DNA of 64,000 nt from Symsagittifera roscoffensis (GCF_963678635.1 NC_087062.1:91613845-91677844), one strand, 5' to 3'; positions 12,084 to 24,598 are shown, counted from the stretch's first letter. Notes: a model not told the origin generated them from the sequence alone. Made by a program: numbers and translations.

Positions 12084-12379
12084 ATGATTCTCATTTTGAA
12101 AAAATGGTTTCACTTAATAGCGATTATTGCATTATTGGTCCTCGTTGCGAGTATTCTCTTAGCAACAAACCACCAAAACGAACTTGACCTACAGCCTCAT
12201 TCATTTTCCCTCCCTACAGAACGGTTACAGTTAGCCCAGCCGAAGTCAGTTTGTGAAGGGAGTTGGGACTCGACTAACAACGTGTGGATCATAGAAACTC
12301 AGAGAAGGGACTCGATTGCCCCCATTGACCAGTGTACATTGGAGAGCTACGCCAGTAAAATGCCAGATGTTTGCATTAG
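12084..12379 (+). CDS. A4GALT/A4GNT-like glycosyltransferase, exon 1
   Basis: First exon of a 348-residue Golgi-type glycosyltransferase (12084-12379, 14652-15172, 16068-16297). Members of this family (lactosylceramide 4-alpha-galactosyltransferase and alpha-1,4-GlcNAc transferase, GT32-like) are type II membrane proteins that add a sugar to glycolipid or glycoprotein acceptors. This exon encodes a short basic cytosolic tail, one membrane segment (about residues 9-27, LIAIIALLVLVASILLA) and a stem. Near its end, QCTLESYASKMP corresponds to the family's C-x-hydroxyl-E-S-A-A motif. It is the first ATG after a TATA box. The exon ends at AG|GTACGT, with two bases of an Arg codon. The exact donor sugar and acceptor cannot be inferred. 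Confidence 0.82.
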
Positions 12380-13156
12380 GTACGTAAAGTAGAGTACAAA
12401 ACGGATGCATCGCTAACTATACAGCCTGTAGTACAAAGAAATTAATTAATTCACATAGGCCCGATTTTTCTGCATTCTTTTTTCTGCATTCTAAAAGAGA
12501 ACTTTAAAAAAATCAAAAATTTTCTGGCGCTTATTTGAAAGTCTTATAGTAAGACTTTTGGAGCTACTTAAAAATCATCTTTGCTATTTATTGCTCCGAC
12601 CAGCGAACGTGATCGAAGTTAAATCAGTTGAAACTATTTCAGTCGTAGTTCGGACTGCAATAAAACATTTCATTTTTTTTCTCAGTTTCGAGAATAACAG
12701 GTCAGATTTTTGTTGACTTTTAGGTCTTTTTAGTAAAAAAACGAAGAATGATAAGTAGTGTTGAGTGAAATTTATATCTGGCAGATTTTGGTAGTATAGA
12801 GACTGAAGCTTACGTTAATTAAGCTGTTCAGTTTGAGAATTGTGAACCTATTAATCTTCAAAACTTTCAAAAGGAAGTATTGCGAAGATGGTCTTCCTAA
12901 AACACTACAATGAACTTTTTATCAAAAGTGAGCACCAAAAATCCAGAAAATGTGTAGCTGTTTGCTCGTTTTAAAAATTAAGACCCGATAGGCCAAAAAT
13001 GATGTAGAAAAAACTGGATCACATGTCTTAAAAAAATTCAATCACTTTGGCGTCAACAGGTATTTTGATAGTCTTTTACTTTTTACGACATCCAATTTAT
13101 CCTGTTTCACTATTAGCGCGTTGTTGTGCAAATAGCGCAGACGGTTGCGAACAGTA

Positions 13157-13272
13157 GTTTTGGACTTTGAAAAAAAAAACAAGAAATTCTAATCAACTTT
13201 GTATCAATCAAACTGTTTTGGACTTTGAAAAAAAAACAAGAAATTCTAATCAACTTTGTATCAATCAAACTA
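13157..13272. repeat. Direct tandem duplication of about 60 bp
   Basis: TTTTGGACTTTGAAAAAAAA with the following AATTCTAATCAACTTTGTAT occurs twice in direct succession, in the first intron of the glycosyltransferase gene. Confidence 0.85.
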
Positions 13273-13739
13273 TTCAAGCTTGTGTAACTTTATGTGTGGG
13301 CGAAACGAGGGAATAAAAGTAAACTTAAAAAATTAAAAAAGTAAGATTTAAAAATTCTTTCCTATTTTAAGATTGAAGCAATTTTTAGGTAGGTAATTAC
13401 TCTCATCTTTGAGCCTTATGCTACACTACTGTTTATTTGATCGCTTTTAATTCTTTTGTTATTGTTCGCAACTAAGAAAAGTTTTGGTAAAAAATGAAAC
13501 AAAAAAAAACAAAAAAGGTCCTTAAGCATTTTTTAAAACGACTTTCTAAATGTTGACGGAATCACGATTGAAAAAACTTTCACGCGACTGAGTCTGAGAA
13601 ACTTTCTTCACGCAAGACTTCGTGTGGAAAAAGCTTAAGGAGAAACTCTGAAACAAACAGAATACTAAACTTTCTCATTTTGTGATAAATACAACATGTA
13701 TACTGGGCTTTTGTGCTAGTATCACTGAATGTAGCAAAA

Positions 13740-14137
13740 TGGTATTCGTAAGTACAAATATACAAGCCACGCCATATTAAGTACAAAGTGATAAATTTTG
13801 CTCCTATTAACAAATCAATTATGGCAAATAAGCTTCTTTCAACCAATTTGGAACGATTTTTAAGACGGATCAAATCTCCGCTTAACCGTTAATAGCGGAA
13901 AATATATCGCGCATTAATTTTCCAAAATTGAACAAAATGGCAATTTTTAAACGCCCATAACTTTATAAAAAATGATCACAGGTAAAATATTTTTCAAATT
14001 TAAGCTCAAGACAACAATAGCTTTCGAATGATATTTTAAAAAATTGCTTCAAAACTGGCTAGTTAAAAAGTCGAAATTTGTCTGAAGAAAAAAAACCACC
14101 CCGAGCACAAATATTCCGTTACTTTCGTTACGAAAGT
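13740..14137 (-). repeat. TTGTTCCGAC-family element in glycosyltransferase intron 1
   Basis: It is a reverse-orientation copy ending in CGTTACGAAAGTCGGAACA at about 14136. It contains the CAACCAATTTGGAACGATTTT, GCGCATTAATTT and GAGCACAAATATTCCGTTAC segments. The hairpin tail of full copies is not present. Confidence 0.75.
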
Positions 14138-14651
14138 CGGAACAAAAAGGTACAACTGGTCAGTTACTATGATTTAAAAATTCAAAAGTATGTCTCAACG
14201 AGCCTTACGCGATTTAATTTGCAAAATAAACAGATTAACACTTTGTGAAATTAGAGAACTTTTTGAAATCTATTTTTTCCAATCCGAACAACGACAGAAA
14301 TAGCTATACTTTGATACCGCACTTGAACATATAACAATTGATCTCTATAGTTCATGTACTATCGTACTATCTATTATTACTGCCTAAAATAGTGCCAAAA
14401 ATGGTCTAAACAAAAAATTTATAGTGACAGACTGTTTGCCAACATAAGTACTTCTGAGATCAATCAATCTTTATCAGGGGTAGTTCAAAGACTTTCTTGA
14501 AAGGGGGAGCGGTTTTTTTTTAAATCGAAAGATCGTGTCAATTTTTTTAGGTCGATTAAAGACACTTTCAGAACACTTTAAAAACCCTATTTTGGGAAAA
14601 CGTTCTGTATAATAGCATTGAATATACATTTAGTCCGCAGTCATTTTTTAG

Positions 14652-15172
14652 ATTGCTTCATCTTGACAGTAAAAGCAGTTTGGAGAAAATCAAAAGTGAT
14701 TTAAGTCGAGTTTTAGCACCGAATTTCCAAAACATCGAAATTGTTCAAATGGATGTCGAGGATCTTTTCAAAGACACACCTGTGATTAACTTGATCCCCA
14801 TGATTAACTCAGCGCACTTCAAGTTTGTTCATATGAGTGATGTCGCCAGATTAGCTGTTATTTACAAATTTGGAGGAATTTACTCAGACGCCGATGTAAT
14901 TTTGCGTCGAAAGCCTGATTTTGGAGCAAAATTTTATACACAGAGCGGGGCTTCTTCGTTGCTTATCAACGCTGCTTTCGCTTCCCCGAAACACGATCAC
15001 GTGATCTACCAAACACTTGTGTCCTTGAATGCCACTTACAGTCCAAAGGGATACACAGTTATGTATGAGCACGAGAAAGTGACTAAGCGACACTGCATTT
15101 CGTCGTGTGGAACGAAAAAGGAGTTCAATCAAAATAAAACCAGCTTCATGTGCTGCGACTTAAAAATAGTTG
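14652..15172 (+). CDS. A4GALT/A4GNT-like glycosyltransferase, exon 2 (catalytic core)
   Basis: The acceptor TTTTTTAG is followed by one base that completes Arg99, in phase with exon 1. The exon carries residues 100-272. Family landmarks are NIEIVQMDVEDLFKDTP (about 126-142), HMSDVARLAVIYKFGGIYSDAD (159-180) and INAAFASPKHDHVIYQTLV. The DXD motif that binds the metal and nucleotide sugar is Asp178-Ala-Asp180; the vertebrate enzymes usually have Asp-Thr-Asp. All of this indicates a functional catalytic domain. The exon ends G|GTAAGT after one base of the next codon. Confidence 0.9.
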
Positions 15173-15407
15173 GTAAGTTTTCAAAGGTATATAAACTGCA
15201 TTTGAAATTTATTGAACAATAAAAACTTATTCAGTACCGAAATTGTTGACGAATAAAACTTCAAATTTAAAATGCGTTTTTCTCAAATTGGGTTGTTTTT
15301 AGACAAAAATTGATGACCAATATTGTTTAAAATTTCAACAGAATTAATATAGTTTTTGGTTTTTTTAGTCAATCAAAAATTACTCCAAACCTATTTACTG
15401 ACAAAAC

Positions 15408-16031
15408 CAGGGGCGGATCTAGGTTTTTCAAAAAAAGCCAAACATGATCGTTTTGTGAGGTAAATGGTTGGGCCCGAATGTTGCAAGACACATTGCTCCA
15501 TATTTTTCCTATTAAAAGTTTAAGCCAGATTAGTCTTCATCATTTTTTGTCTAAAATTAAGCCAATTTGAGAAAAAAGTGATTTAATTTTCAAGTTTAAT
15601 TAGTTTTGTCCGGATAATTTTAATCAGCACTGTAGTCAGGGGCGGGTTAAGGGGTGGGGAAGCAGTGGGGCGGACGCCTTCTTTCCCCCTTAGGGATTCG
15701 ACCCCCTGCTGACCCAAAGGGTCTCCCTTTGTACTATTTTGAGATATCCATTTTTGGCTGACAGACACTAAAATATTCTAAAGGCGCCTTCGGCGTCTAT
15801 ATTTAATAATTTTGATGGGGAAGCGCTCACCGAAAAAACACAATTTTTGGCCTGTTTTTTCAAAGTTTTGCCTGCGGCGAAGAAAATTTGGCCGAAAAAG
15901 TCTTTTTAGTGCTTTGGGGAGCTCGGAAAATCAATTTGATCGACCTTAAAAAAAGGTGGTGGACAACATTTTTTTGATAATCCCCCCCTCCCCCCCCCCC
16001 CCCGTTCGAGAAAATTCTAGATCCGCCCCTG
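15408..16031. mobile_element. MITE with CAGGGGCGGAT terminal inverted repeats, in intron 2
   Basis: It begins CAGGGGCGGATCTAGG and ends CTAGATCCGCCCCTG, a 15-base inverted match. The inside holds G- and C-rich runs and the hairpin GGCGCCTTCGGCGTC, with no open frame. The terminal sequence is of the hAT-like type seen again at 16528 and 31524. No matching 8-bp flanks are seen for this copy. It fills most of the intron between exons 2 and 3 of the glycosyltransferase gene. Confidence 0.8.
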
Positions 16032-16067
16032 ACTATAGTCTATCCACTTAACTTTTTTGAATTTTAG

Positions 16068-16297
16068 CTAGCGGTGAAGGTCAGTGCGGAAGAAACTGGC
16101 CGATTGAAGTTTCAGAAAAGCAAAACTGTACATTCTACCATTATTCTCGCTCATACAACTGTCTACACAAAGAGCGAAAGATAGAGTACAATTTTGACCT
16201 GCTATCTTCAAAAGATGATCTGGCCAAAGTAGCCAGAGAAAACTGTCCACTAGTCGTGCAGACCTTCCGATCCTTCAATATTACATGCAATAAGTGA
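16068..16297 (+). CDS. A4GALT/A4GNT-like glycosyltransferase, exon 3 (C terminus)
   Basis: The acceptor is GAATTTTAG; two bases complete Ala273 in phase with exon 2. It encodes residues 274-348 and stops with TGA. The segment has paired cysteines (GQCGRNWP, QNCTFYHYS, YNCLHK, ENCPL, ITCNK) and two NxT sites (NCT, NIT), as expected of a lumenal domain. FYHYSRSYN occupies the place of the family's AVHVWNKKS motif, which suggests some divergence of the C-terminal acceptor region. The total of 348 residues is close to the usual 340-355. Confidence 0.8.
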
Positions 16298-16527
16298 AAA
16301 AAAAAACATTTAAACTCAATTTAATTTAAAAATTCAGTTTTCGCAAAGTAAAGCAAGATTCTCACCAAACCGAACAAAATGAGTTTAAACGATGCAAGAT
16401 ATGTTTTATATCTAAGTTGAACTCCACCAGAATCATAAGCCTCGTTACAAAATTGGCATAAAAAAATTTACAGAAGAAATAGGTTCAAATGAAGCTACTT
16501 GCAACTCTGGCTGGGATGAGTCGCAGG

Positions 16528-16690
16528 CAGTAGCGGATTTAGGGGGGGGGGGCGGAGGTCAATTTAGGGTCTGTATAGTAGTTTGGGAGAGCTCGGAAAA
16601 TCAATTTGGTCGACCTAAAAAAAAGGTCGACAAAATTTTCAATTTTTTTTGAAATCCGCCCCCCTCGAGAAATTCCTAGATCCGCGCCTG
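16528..16690. mobile_element. Short hAT-like MITE with 8-bp target duplication
   Basis: The element starts CAGTAGCGGATTTAGG and ends CTAGATCCGCGCCTG. It is bounded by GTCGCAGG (16520-16527) and GTCACAGG (16691-16698), a 7 of 8 match. A related copy of the surrounding sequence at about 17840-17960 has a single GTCACAGG and no insert, so it is an empty-site paralogue. Confidence 0.85.
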
Positions 16691-16776
16691 GTCACAGGCA
16701 TTCGCCTTTACAACACCGACGCTAATATATTGAAATTGTCTCGGAAAAATACACATATTGTTCCCAAATTAAAACA

Positions 16777-17700
16777 AGGATAGCCGGTTACTGTTCAAAT
16801 GGCACAGAATGTTCCGACCAGTCTTTAAAAAATACAATTAAGTTTTTCATGTAATTATTGTTTTGTTTTCGGCGTGGTGTGATAAAAGGAGCTGAGCAGA
16901 AACCTGTAAATTAAGTATATTTGACAGTCATAGTAAAAAACAGCAAATTGAAAATAATTTTTGTAGAAAAGTGACTAGAAAAACAAAACAAAGTTTAAAA
17001 AAAATTAGAAAATATTCTTTTTTTGCTTTTTTTAATTTTTGATGTTTTTGATTCCAAGAAGGAGTACAAGTAAGATAGTTGGGCCCTAACATTTAGGTGG
17101 CTCCCTGAAGGATTTTTTTGTGCTTAAAATGTTCGGAAACATGTTTAGAATTTGTTTGCTTCTGTTTTTGAATTTTTCTCAAAAATTGCGGTACCCACCT
17201 TTCATACTTACTTTTTCAGGGACCCAACTATCAAACTTGTACCCAAAAAGGCGCTATAATACTGAAAAAATGTAATGTTACTCAAGTAAAATTAGTTTTT
17301 TACGTTTTAAATTGAGCTATTGTAAGCTTTTAAGCAACTAAAATAAGCTATAGTAAAAATTTCAAACCAATTTTGAGAAATTTTAAATGTGGCTCGAATC
17401 ACTACTGATAGGGGTTTTTAATATGACTGCCACTCAACCTGGTCCGCTCAACCCGGTCCACTCAACCCAGAAAAATAACCAAAAAAAAATAATTGCATGT
17501 AGTTCTTAAACAGGGGCACAACAGCGGTTCGCCGTGATGAGCTGTACAACTCTTGTGTTGGTCCTTTCGCCCGTGGATAAATGATCTTAATTAATGATGA
17601 TTTGTGGTACTTGATTTTGCGTAAAAAACAAAAAGAAAAAAAAACTAAGACACACCCAAATACAAAATTTCTGCCCAGTTTCAATGGTCAGAACAAAAAT
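16777..17700 (+). repeat. Interspersed repeat, GGATAGCCGGTTACTGT family, copy 1
   Basis: It starts GGATAGCCGGTTACTGTTC followed by a GGCACAGAATGTTCC word. It ends near GATTTGTGGTACTTGATTTTG, CACACCCAAATAC and CAATGGTCAGAACAA. Similar starts occur at 26179, 26605 and 33515, and similar ends at 27246, 34086 and 42985. No coding potential is seen. Its outer end GGTCNGAACAA resembles the TTGTTCCGAC end of the other family. Confidence 0.65.
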
Positions 17701-17839
17701 TGATACGAGCGATTCAATCAACTACTGTAAATTTTCCGGAACACCGGTTGTCAAATTTGTTCGTAGACTCAAATGCCTAAAACAAGCTAGACTCTGCTAC
17801 CGAATTTGTTTCGATGCCCAATTTCTCCAATGCTTAATA

Positions 17840-17965
17840 GTGCGTGTATTAAGAAATAGATTCAAGTGAATTGCAACTGGCTAGGATGAGTCACAGGCAT
17901 TTGTCTTAACAACGCCGACGCTAATATAATGAAATTGTCATGGCAAAATACACATGTTGTTACCG
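17840..17965. repeat. Empty-site paralogue of the 16.5 kb MITE insertion
   Basis: Sequence around GGATGAGTCACAGGCATTTG, ACGCCGACGCTAATATA and GAAATTGTC matches the flanks at 16485-16527 and 16691-16775 without the 163-bp insert. Confidence 0.8.
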
Positions 17966-18289
17966 ATTTAAAACACATTTGTTTTTCTCCAAGAAAGTGT
18001 TAAAAAGATACAAAAACAATTGAAAAACTTTTTTTTTTCTGTTTTTTTTCCAGTTTTTTTAAATTATCTTTTTAGTAATGCAAGAGAGAGTGATGTAGTT
18101 ACTGAACCGTATAAAACAGTTATGAACAGATAAAAACAAAAACCTTCAAACTTCTGAACATTTTTCTTTAGATAATTTCTTTGAATTAAAAAAATGCTCC
18201 TCAAATTTTACGAAACAATTGGAACAATTATTCAGCAAGCAAAGATGCATGAACGTTGCCTCATAGCTAAGAGTTTGCATCTCTATTTC

Positions 18290-20945
18290 AAGATAAATGC
18301 GATTAATTGTTCGTTTAAACTTACCAGGCATTATGTTCAAATGTGTGGCGTGACGATTCTAAGACAATAACTTTTTGTTCCGACTTTCGATACGAAAGTA
18401 ACGGAAAATTTGTGCTCGGGGTGGGTTTTTTTTTCTTCAGACAAATTTCGACTTTTTAACTAGCCGTATTTGACGGAATTTTTTTATATCATTCGAAAGC
18501 TATTGTTGTCCTGAGCTTCAATTTGAAACGATATTTTACCTGTGATCATTTTTCGTAAAGTTATGGGGGTTTAAAGATTGCCATTTTGGCCAATTTGGGA
18601 CAATTAACGCGCGATAAATTTCGCGCTATTAACGCGTAAGCAGTGATTTAATCCGTCTTAGAAATCGTTCCAAATTGGTTGAAAGAAGCTTATTTGCCAT
18701 AATTGGTTTGTTACAAGGAGCAAAATCTATACTTTTGTACTTTATATGGCGTGTGGGGTGATGATTTTCATTAAAAAATATCACTTTTAGAAAAACAAAT
18801 TTCCTGCTCCATAAACCTTAAAAGACAGTCGGAACATTCAGGGCTTCGCCCTGATACGAGGAGTCTTGTTTATCCTTTGGCTTACAACATTTCTATCCGT
18901 TTGGCAGTTTTTGCGGCCTCATAATAAATTTAAGCTTCGTTCATTTTTGTCGCAATTGTAAAATTGGATTCTGAAGGCAAACTTCATCAATTGTCCCCAA
19001 ACTATAACATCTTCTTGCTAAAAGATGATACCACAAACCAAACTGGCGTTATGTAATTATTAGTAATTTGTTAAAAAGATACAAAAACAATTGAAAAAAA
19101 CATTTTTTTCTGTTTTTTTTCCAAAAACACATTTGTGTTTTCTCCAAGAAAGTTTTTAAAATATTAAAACAATTGAAAAACTTTTTTTTTCTGTTTTTTT
19201 TTTCCAGTTTTCTTAAATTATCTTTTTAGTAATGCAAGAGAGAGTGATGTAGTTACTGAACCGTATAAAACAGTTATGAACAGATAAAAACAAAAACCTT
19301 CAAATTTCTGAACATTTTTCTTTAGATAATTTCTTTAGGTAATTTATCTGTTTTAGTGCAGCAGTTGCGTTTTATCAACTCGATCAAAAATTTAATTTGT
19401 GTTAGTGTTTATATTCTCGAAAATTATGTTGGACAGTTTGTGAATGCGTATATGTCTGAAATATGAGAGGGTCCTGCCATTCTGTTATTAGTTATCAGCC
19501 GCCATTTTCGCAAGCCCTCGAAATTTTTTAACAAACAGGGCTGCTCGCAGCATAACTTAGCCCTGAACAATCTGACTATTTTTTCAGGTATCTGCCGTAG
19601 TTTGTTCCTACAAACTTAGAAAAATATCAAAATACAAACTTGAAATATTTTAGAGTTGTTTAGTTTCTGTAGTTAAATCAACCCCAGCCAATGGAAGTGA
19701 AATATTTCGCATCTAGTCACAAATTTTAAGACCAACAAGGTTGTCCTAAATCAAACTGAAATGGTTTAATTTGCCAAACACGCTGCATAACTTGTTAACA
19801 AAAACCTGGAAAACAGCTCATATAAATTAACCCATTGTTTTTAGTATTGACATCCAGGTATAAATTTTTTTCTGATGCTATGGAAAAAAATGTCTCTCAA
19901 AAATTGTTACTTAAACACGAAGCCAATTGCTCTGATTGAACCAATACTAACTCATAAATTTTCTATCACTAGAAAACCCTCATTATCGCCTCCTCCTAGA
20001 TACCCTCATAATCGCCGCCTCCTAGACACCCTCATAATCGCCGCCTCTTAGCTAAAAATGAGCATCTTTATTTCGAGATAGATACGATTGTTCGTTTAAA
20101 GCTACGCGGCATTTTGTTCAAAATATAAATTGGTCTGATTGAACAAATACTAACTCATAAATTTTCTTTCACTTGTTTCAAAAGTCGAAATAATAATATT
20201 TACCGATCATGTAGGAAATGAGGACACCCCTCATGCCAGAATGGCCGAATGCCCCAAAATTATGTTAGCCAATCAGAGTTTTTTATTCAAAAATCCGACT
20301 AAATTAATCTGATTAAGCTGAAAATTAGTCAGTTTTGGATACTTTGAAAGACGCTGACTGGTTGAGACTTTTTGCGCTTTTAGTGTTTCTGGTTTTTTAA
20401 GAGTGAGTCACTCTTGCACGCTGGACCAAAGGTCAAAAAATGATGTTGACAAATCAAAGCTCATTATTCAAACATTCAAAAGAAATAAGCTATAAATCAG
20501 TCAGTCTTGGAAAATTTGAAGGCTTTGATTGGTTGATGATTTTTGCGTTTTCGGTTCTTTGCACTTGACAATAGCCTTTGTGTTATTGTTGTCTTGCCAA
20601 GTATTTCAGCAAATAATTCAATTTAGTTCCACGAAATTTTGGGAAATTAGTTGGTGGTGTTCCTTCTGAAGAAGGGACCGAATATTAAAAATCCATTTTC
20701 ACTTATTTACAGCCAATCAGAATTAAGTATTCAACAATTTCAGAGAAATCGACAAAACCTCAAGGAAAGCAACTAAATCCGGGCAATTAAAATTTATATC
20801 GACCGATTAGAAAATTAGCAGATGCGCGAGTTTTCAAATTTAAGAAATCGACGTCGGGTGCTGCATTTGCAAGTAAAATCAGTCCAATTTTATACAATAA
20901 AAAAAAAAGATTTTATTTTTTGTAATTTAAGTGGGGGGGTATAAT
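18290..20945. repeat. Segmental tandem duplication, copy 1
   Basis: From about 18290 (GCGATTAATTGTTCGTTTAA) to 20945 this region matches 21475-24620. The match includes the element at 18376, the block starting GTGCAGCAGTTGCGTTTTAT (19356 and 22834), the CAATCAGA-rich stretch and the final CAGTCCAATTTTATACAATA. Relative to copy 2 it lacks the second inserted element (22085-22622) and about 220 bp near its end. It has an extra partial repeat at about 19060-19350. Confidence 0.9.
18376..18870 (+). mobile_element. TTGTTCCGAC-family element E1, full length with hairpin tail
   Basis: It starts TGTTCCGACTTTCGATACG and has inner arms TGTTCCGACT and (near 18831) AGTCGGAACA. After these comes the perfect hairpin TCAGGGCTTCGCCCTGA and a tail ATACGAGGAGTCTTG. 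The centre has a GC-poor hairpin ACGCGCGATAAATTTCGCGC. There is no long reading frame, so it would be a non-autonomous element. Confidence 0.75.
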
Positions 20946-21553
20946 AAAAAAAAATCTGAACATTTAAGAATTCTGATTGATTGAAAGTTTTCTCTAAGTC
21001 ATTCACTCCATCATGAGAATACCCCACAAATTAGTCAACTAAGATCAAAGAACAAAGGGAAACAGTGGAATTAGTTTTTGATTGAAGACTAGTCTGCCTA
21101 TATTTTGAGATAATTTAAACCAATCAGAGTACTGCAAATCTTTTAAGTCTTCTGTGGGTTTTTTTGCTGTCTTTATTTCCCGGTAAGTTGTCTACCGTCC
21201 TCGGGACTAATAATGAGATCAACTACCGTTCAAAGCTTAAACAAATTTCAAAAATTAAAAAAATATAGTTAGGTTATGGTGTAAATACTTGATTATAATT
21301 GTTTAATTTTATATTTAACTTAGTTATCGAAATAGCCGTGTTTTTTTTGCACAGAAACTGGCTTTTCTTGTTTTTCTTCTTTTTTTCCTAAAAACAAATT
21401 TTATAAAAAAAACTCAATATGATTTTGCCGTGTCTGAAAAGTTTTTTTTTGTATTGTCAGTAAATTGATGGTGAATGCGATTGATTGTTCGTTTAAACTT
21501 ACAAGGCATTATGTTCAAATGTGTGGCGTGACGATTCTAAGACAATAACTTTT

Positions 21554-22084
21554 TGTTCCGACTTTCGATACGAAAGTAACGGAAAATTTGTGCTCGGGGT
21601 GGGTTTTTTTTTCTTCAGACAAATTTCGACTTTTTAACTAGCCGTATTTGACGGAATTTTTTTATATCATTCGAAAGCTATTGTTGTCCTGAGCTTGAAT
21701 CTGAAACGATATTTTACCTGTGATCATTTTTCGTAAAGTTATGGGGGTTTAAAGATTGCCATTTTGGCCAATTTGGGACAATTAACGCGCGATAAATTTC
21801 GCGCTATTAACGCGTAAGCAGTGATTTAATCCGTCTTAGAAATCGTTCCAAATTGGTTGAAAGAAGCTTATTTGCCATAATTGGTTTGTTACAAGGAGCA
21901 AAATCTATACTTTTGTACTTTATATGGCGTGTGGGGTGATGATTTTCATTAAAAAATATCACATTTTAGAAAAACAAATTTCCTTTGTTTTATTTCATTG
22001 AATTTTTTAATGTTATTACTGCTCCATAAACCTTAAAAGGCAGTCGGAACAATCAGGGCTTCGCCCTGATACGAGCAGTCTTGT
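21554..22084 (+). mobile_element. TTGTTCCGAC-family element E2
   Basis: It is the counterpart of E1 in the second duplication copy, about 35 bases longer. It ends with AGTCGGAACA, the hairpin TCAGGGCTTCGCCCTGA and ATACGAGCAGTCTTG, and abuts E3 directly. Confidence 0.78.
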
Positions 22085-22622
22085 TGTTCCGACATTCGAT
22101 ACGAAAGTAACGGAATATTTGTGCTCGGGGAGGGTTTTTTTTTCGTCAGACAAATTTCGACTTTTTAACTAGCCAATTTTGACGGAATTTTTTTTATCAT
22201 TCAAAAGATATTGTTGTCCTGAGCTTAAATTTGAAAAGATATTTCACCTGTGATCATTTTTCGTAAAGTTATGAGGGTTTAAAGATTGCCATTTTGGCCA
22301 TTTTGACCAATTTGGGACAATTAACGCGCGATATAATTCGCGCTATTAACGCGTAAGCGGAGAGTTAATCCGTCTTAGAAATCGTTCCAAATTGGTTCAA
22401 GGAAGCTTATATGCCATAATTGATTTGTTAATAGGCGCAAAATCTATCACTTTGTACTTAATATGACGTGTGGGGGGATGTTTTTACATAAAATCTCAAA
22501 TTTTTTCAAAAAAAATTTTTATTTTTTTTATTACATTGAAATTTTTCATCTTACTAATGCTCCATAGACCTCAAAAGACAGTCGGAACTTTCAGGGCTTC
22601 GCCCTGATACGAGCAGTCTTGT
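22085..22622 (+). mobile_element. TTGTTCCGAC-family element E3, head to tail with E2
   Basis: It starts TGTTCCGACATTCGATACG immediately after the E2 tail and ends with the same hairpin and tail. It is more diverged from E2 than E1 is, so it is a separate family member and not a local duplicate of E2. It is absent from duplication copy 1. Confidence 0.78.
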
Positions 22623-24598
22623 TTATCTTTTGGCTTACAACATTTCTATCCGTTTGGCAGTTTTTGCGGCCTCATAATAAAATTAAGCTTCGTTCATTTT
22701 TGTCGCAATTGTAAAATTGGATTCTGAAGGCAAACTTCATCAATTGTCCCCAAACTATAACATCTTCTTGCTAAAAGATGATACCACAAACCAAACTGGC
22801 GTTATGTAATTATTAGTAATTTATCTGTTTTAGTGCAGCAGTTGCGTTTTATCAACTCGATCAAAAATTTAATTTGTGTTAGTGTTTATATTCTCGAAAA
22901 TTATGTTGGACAGTTTGTGAATGCGTAATTGTCTGAAATATGAGAGGGTCCTGCCATTCTGTTATTAGTTATCAGCCGCCATTTTCGCAAGCCCTCGAAA
23001 TTTTTTAACAAACAAGGCTGCTCGCAGCATAACTTAGCCCTGAACAATCTGACTATTTTTTCAGGTATCTGCCGTAGTTTTTTCCTACAAACTTAGAAAA
23101 ATATCAAAATACAAACTTGAAATATTTTAGAGTTGTTTAGTTTCTGTAGTTAAATCAACCCCAGCCAATGAAAGTGAATTATTTCGCATCTAGTCACAAA
23201 TTTTAAGACCAACAAGGTTGTCCTAAATCAAACTGAAATGGTTTAATTTGCCAAACACGCTGCATAACTTGTTAACAAAAACCTGGAAAACAGCTCATAT
23301 AAATTAACCCATTGTTTTCAGTTTTGACATCCAGGTATAAATTTTTTTCTGATGCTATGGAAAAAAAATGTCTCTCACAAATTGTTACTTAAACACGAAG
23401 CCAATTGCTCTGATTGAACCAATACTAACTCATAAATTTTCTATCACTAGAAAACCCTCATTATCGCCGCCTCCTAGACACCCTCATAATCGCCGCCTCT
23501 TAGCTAAAAATTAGCATCTTTATTTCAATATAGATGCGATTGTTCGCTTAAAGCTACGCGGCATTTTGTTCAAAATATAAATTGGTCTGATTGAACAAAT
23601 ACTAACTCTTTGCTTTCACTTGTTTCAAAAGTCGAAATAATAATATTTACTGATCATGTAGGAAATGAGGACACTCCTCATGTCAGAATGACCGAATGAC
23701 CCAAAATTATGTTAGCCAATCAGAGTTTTTATTCAAAAATCCGACTAAATTAATCTGATTGAGCTAAATATCAGTCATTTTTCGATTATTTGAAAGACGC
23801 TGACTGGTTGAGACTTTTTGCGCTTTCAGTCCTTCTGGTTTTTAAGAGGGAATCACTCGTGCACGCTGGACCATAGGGCGAAAAATGATGTTGACAAATC
23901 AGAGCTCATTGTTCAAACATTCAAAAGAAATAAGCTATAAATCAGTCAGTCTTGAAACATTTGAAGGCTTTGATTGGTTGATGATTTTTGCGCTTTCGAT
24001 TCTTTGCAATTGACAATAGCCTTTGTGTTATTGCTGTCTTGCCAAGTATTTCAGCAAATATTTCAATTTAGTTCCACGAAATTTTGGGAAATTAGTTGGT
24101 GGTGTTCCTCATGAAGAAGGGACCGAATATTAAAAATCCATTTTCACTTATTTACAGCCAATCAGAATTAAGTGTTCAACAATTTCAGAGAAATCAACAA
24201 AACCTCAAAGAAAGCAAATAAATCCGGGCGATTAAATTTATATTGACCGATTAGAAAATTAGCAGATGTGTGAGTTTTCAAATTTAAGAAATCGACGTCG
24301 GGTAATGGAAAAAACTTGTGACCGATTGATAAAAATGAAAAATATAACAAAAGTTTAGTGTATATCTGCACGAATTGTACAAAAAAACTTTGCTCTGCTG
24401 CTATAATTGATTTTCAGTTAATAAAGACTTCAGTTATGAGCAAAAGTCATGTTGCCAATAAGAACATTGGGTGTTTTCAATTATATCCTCCTCTGTTATA
24501 CCCCGCGATAAGTTCTCGGGATATCAGCGCTGCATTTGCAAGTAAAATCAGTCCAATTTTATACAATAAAAAAACATTTCGTTGTTTATCATTTAAAT

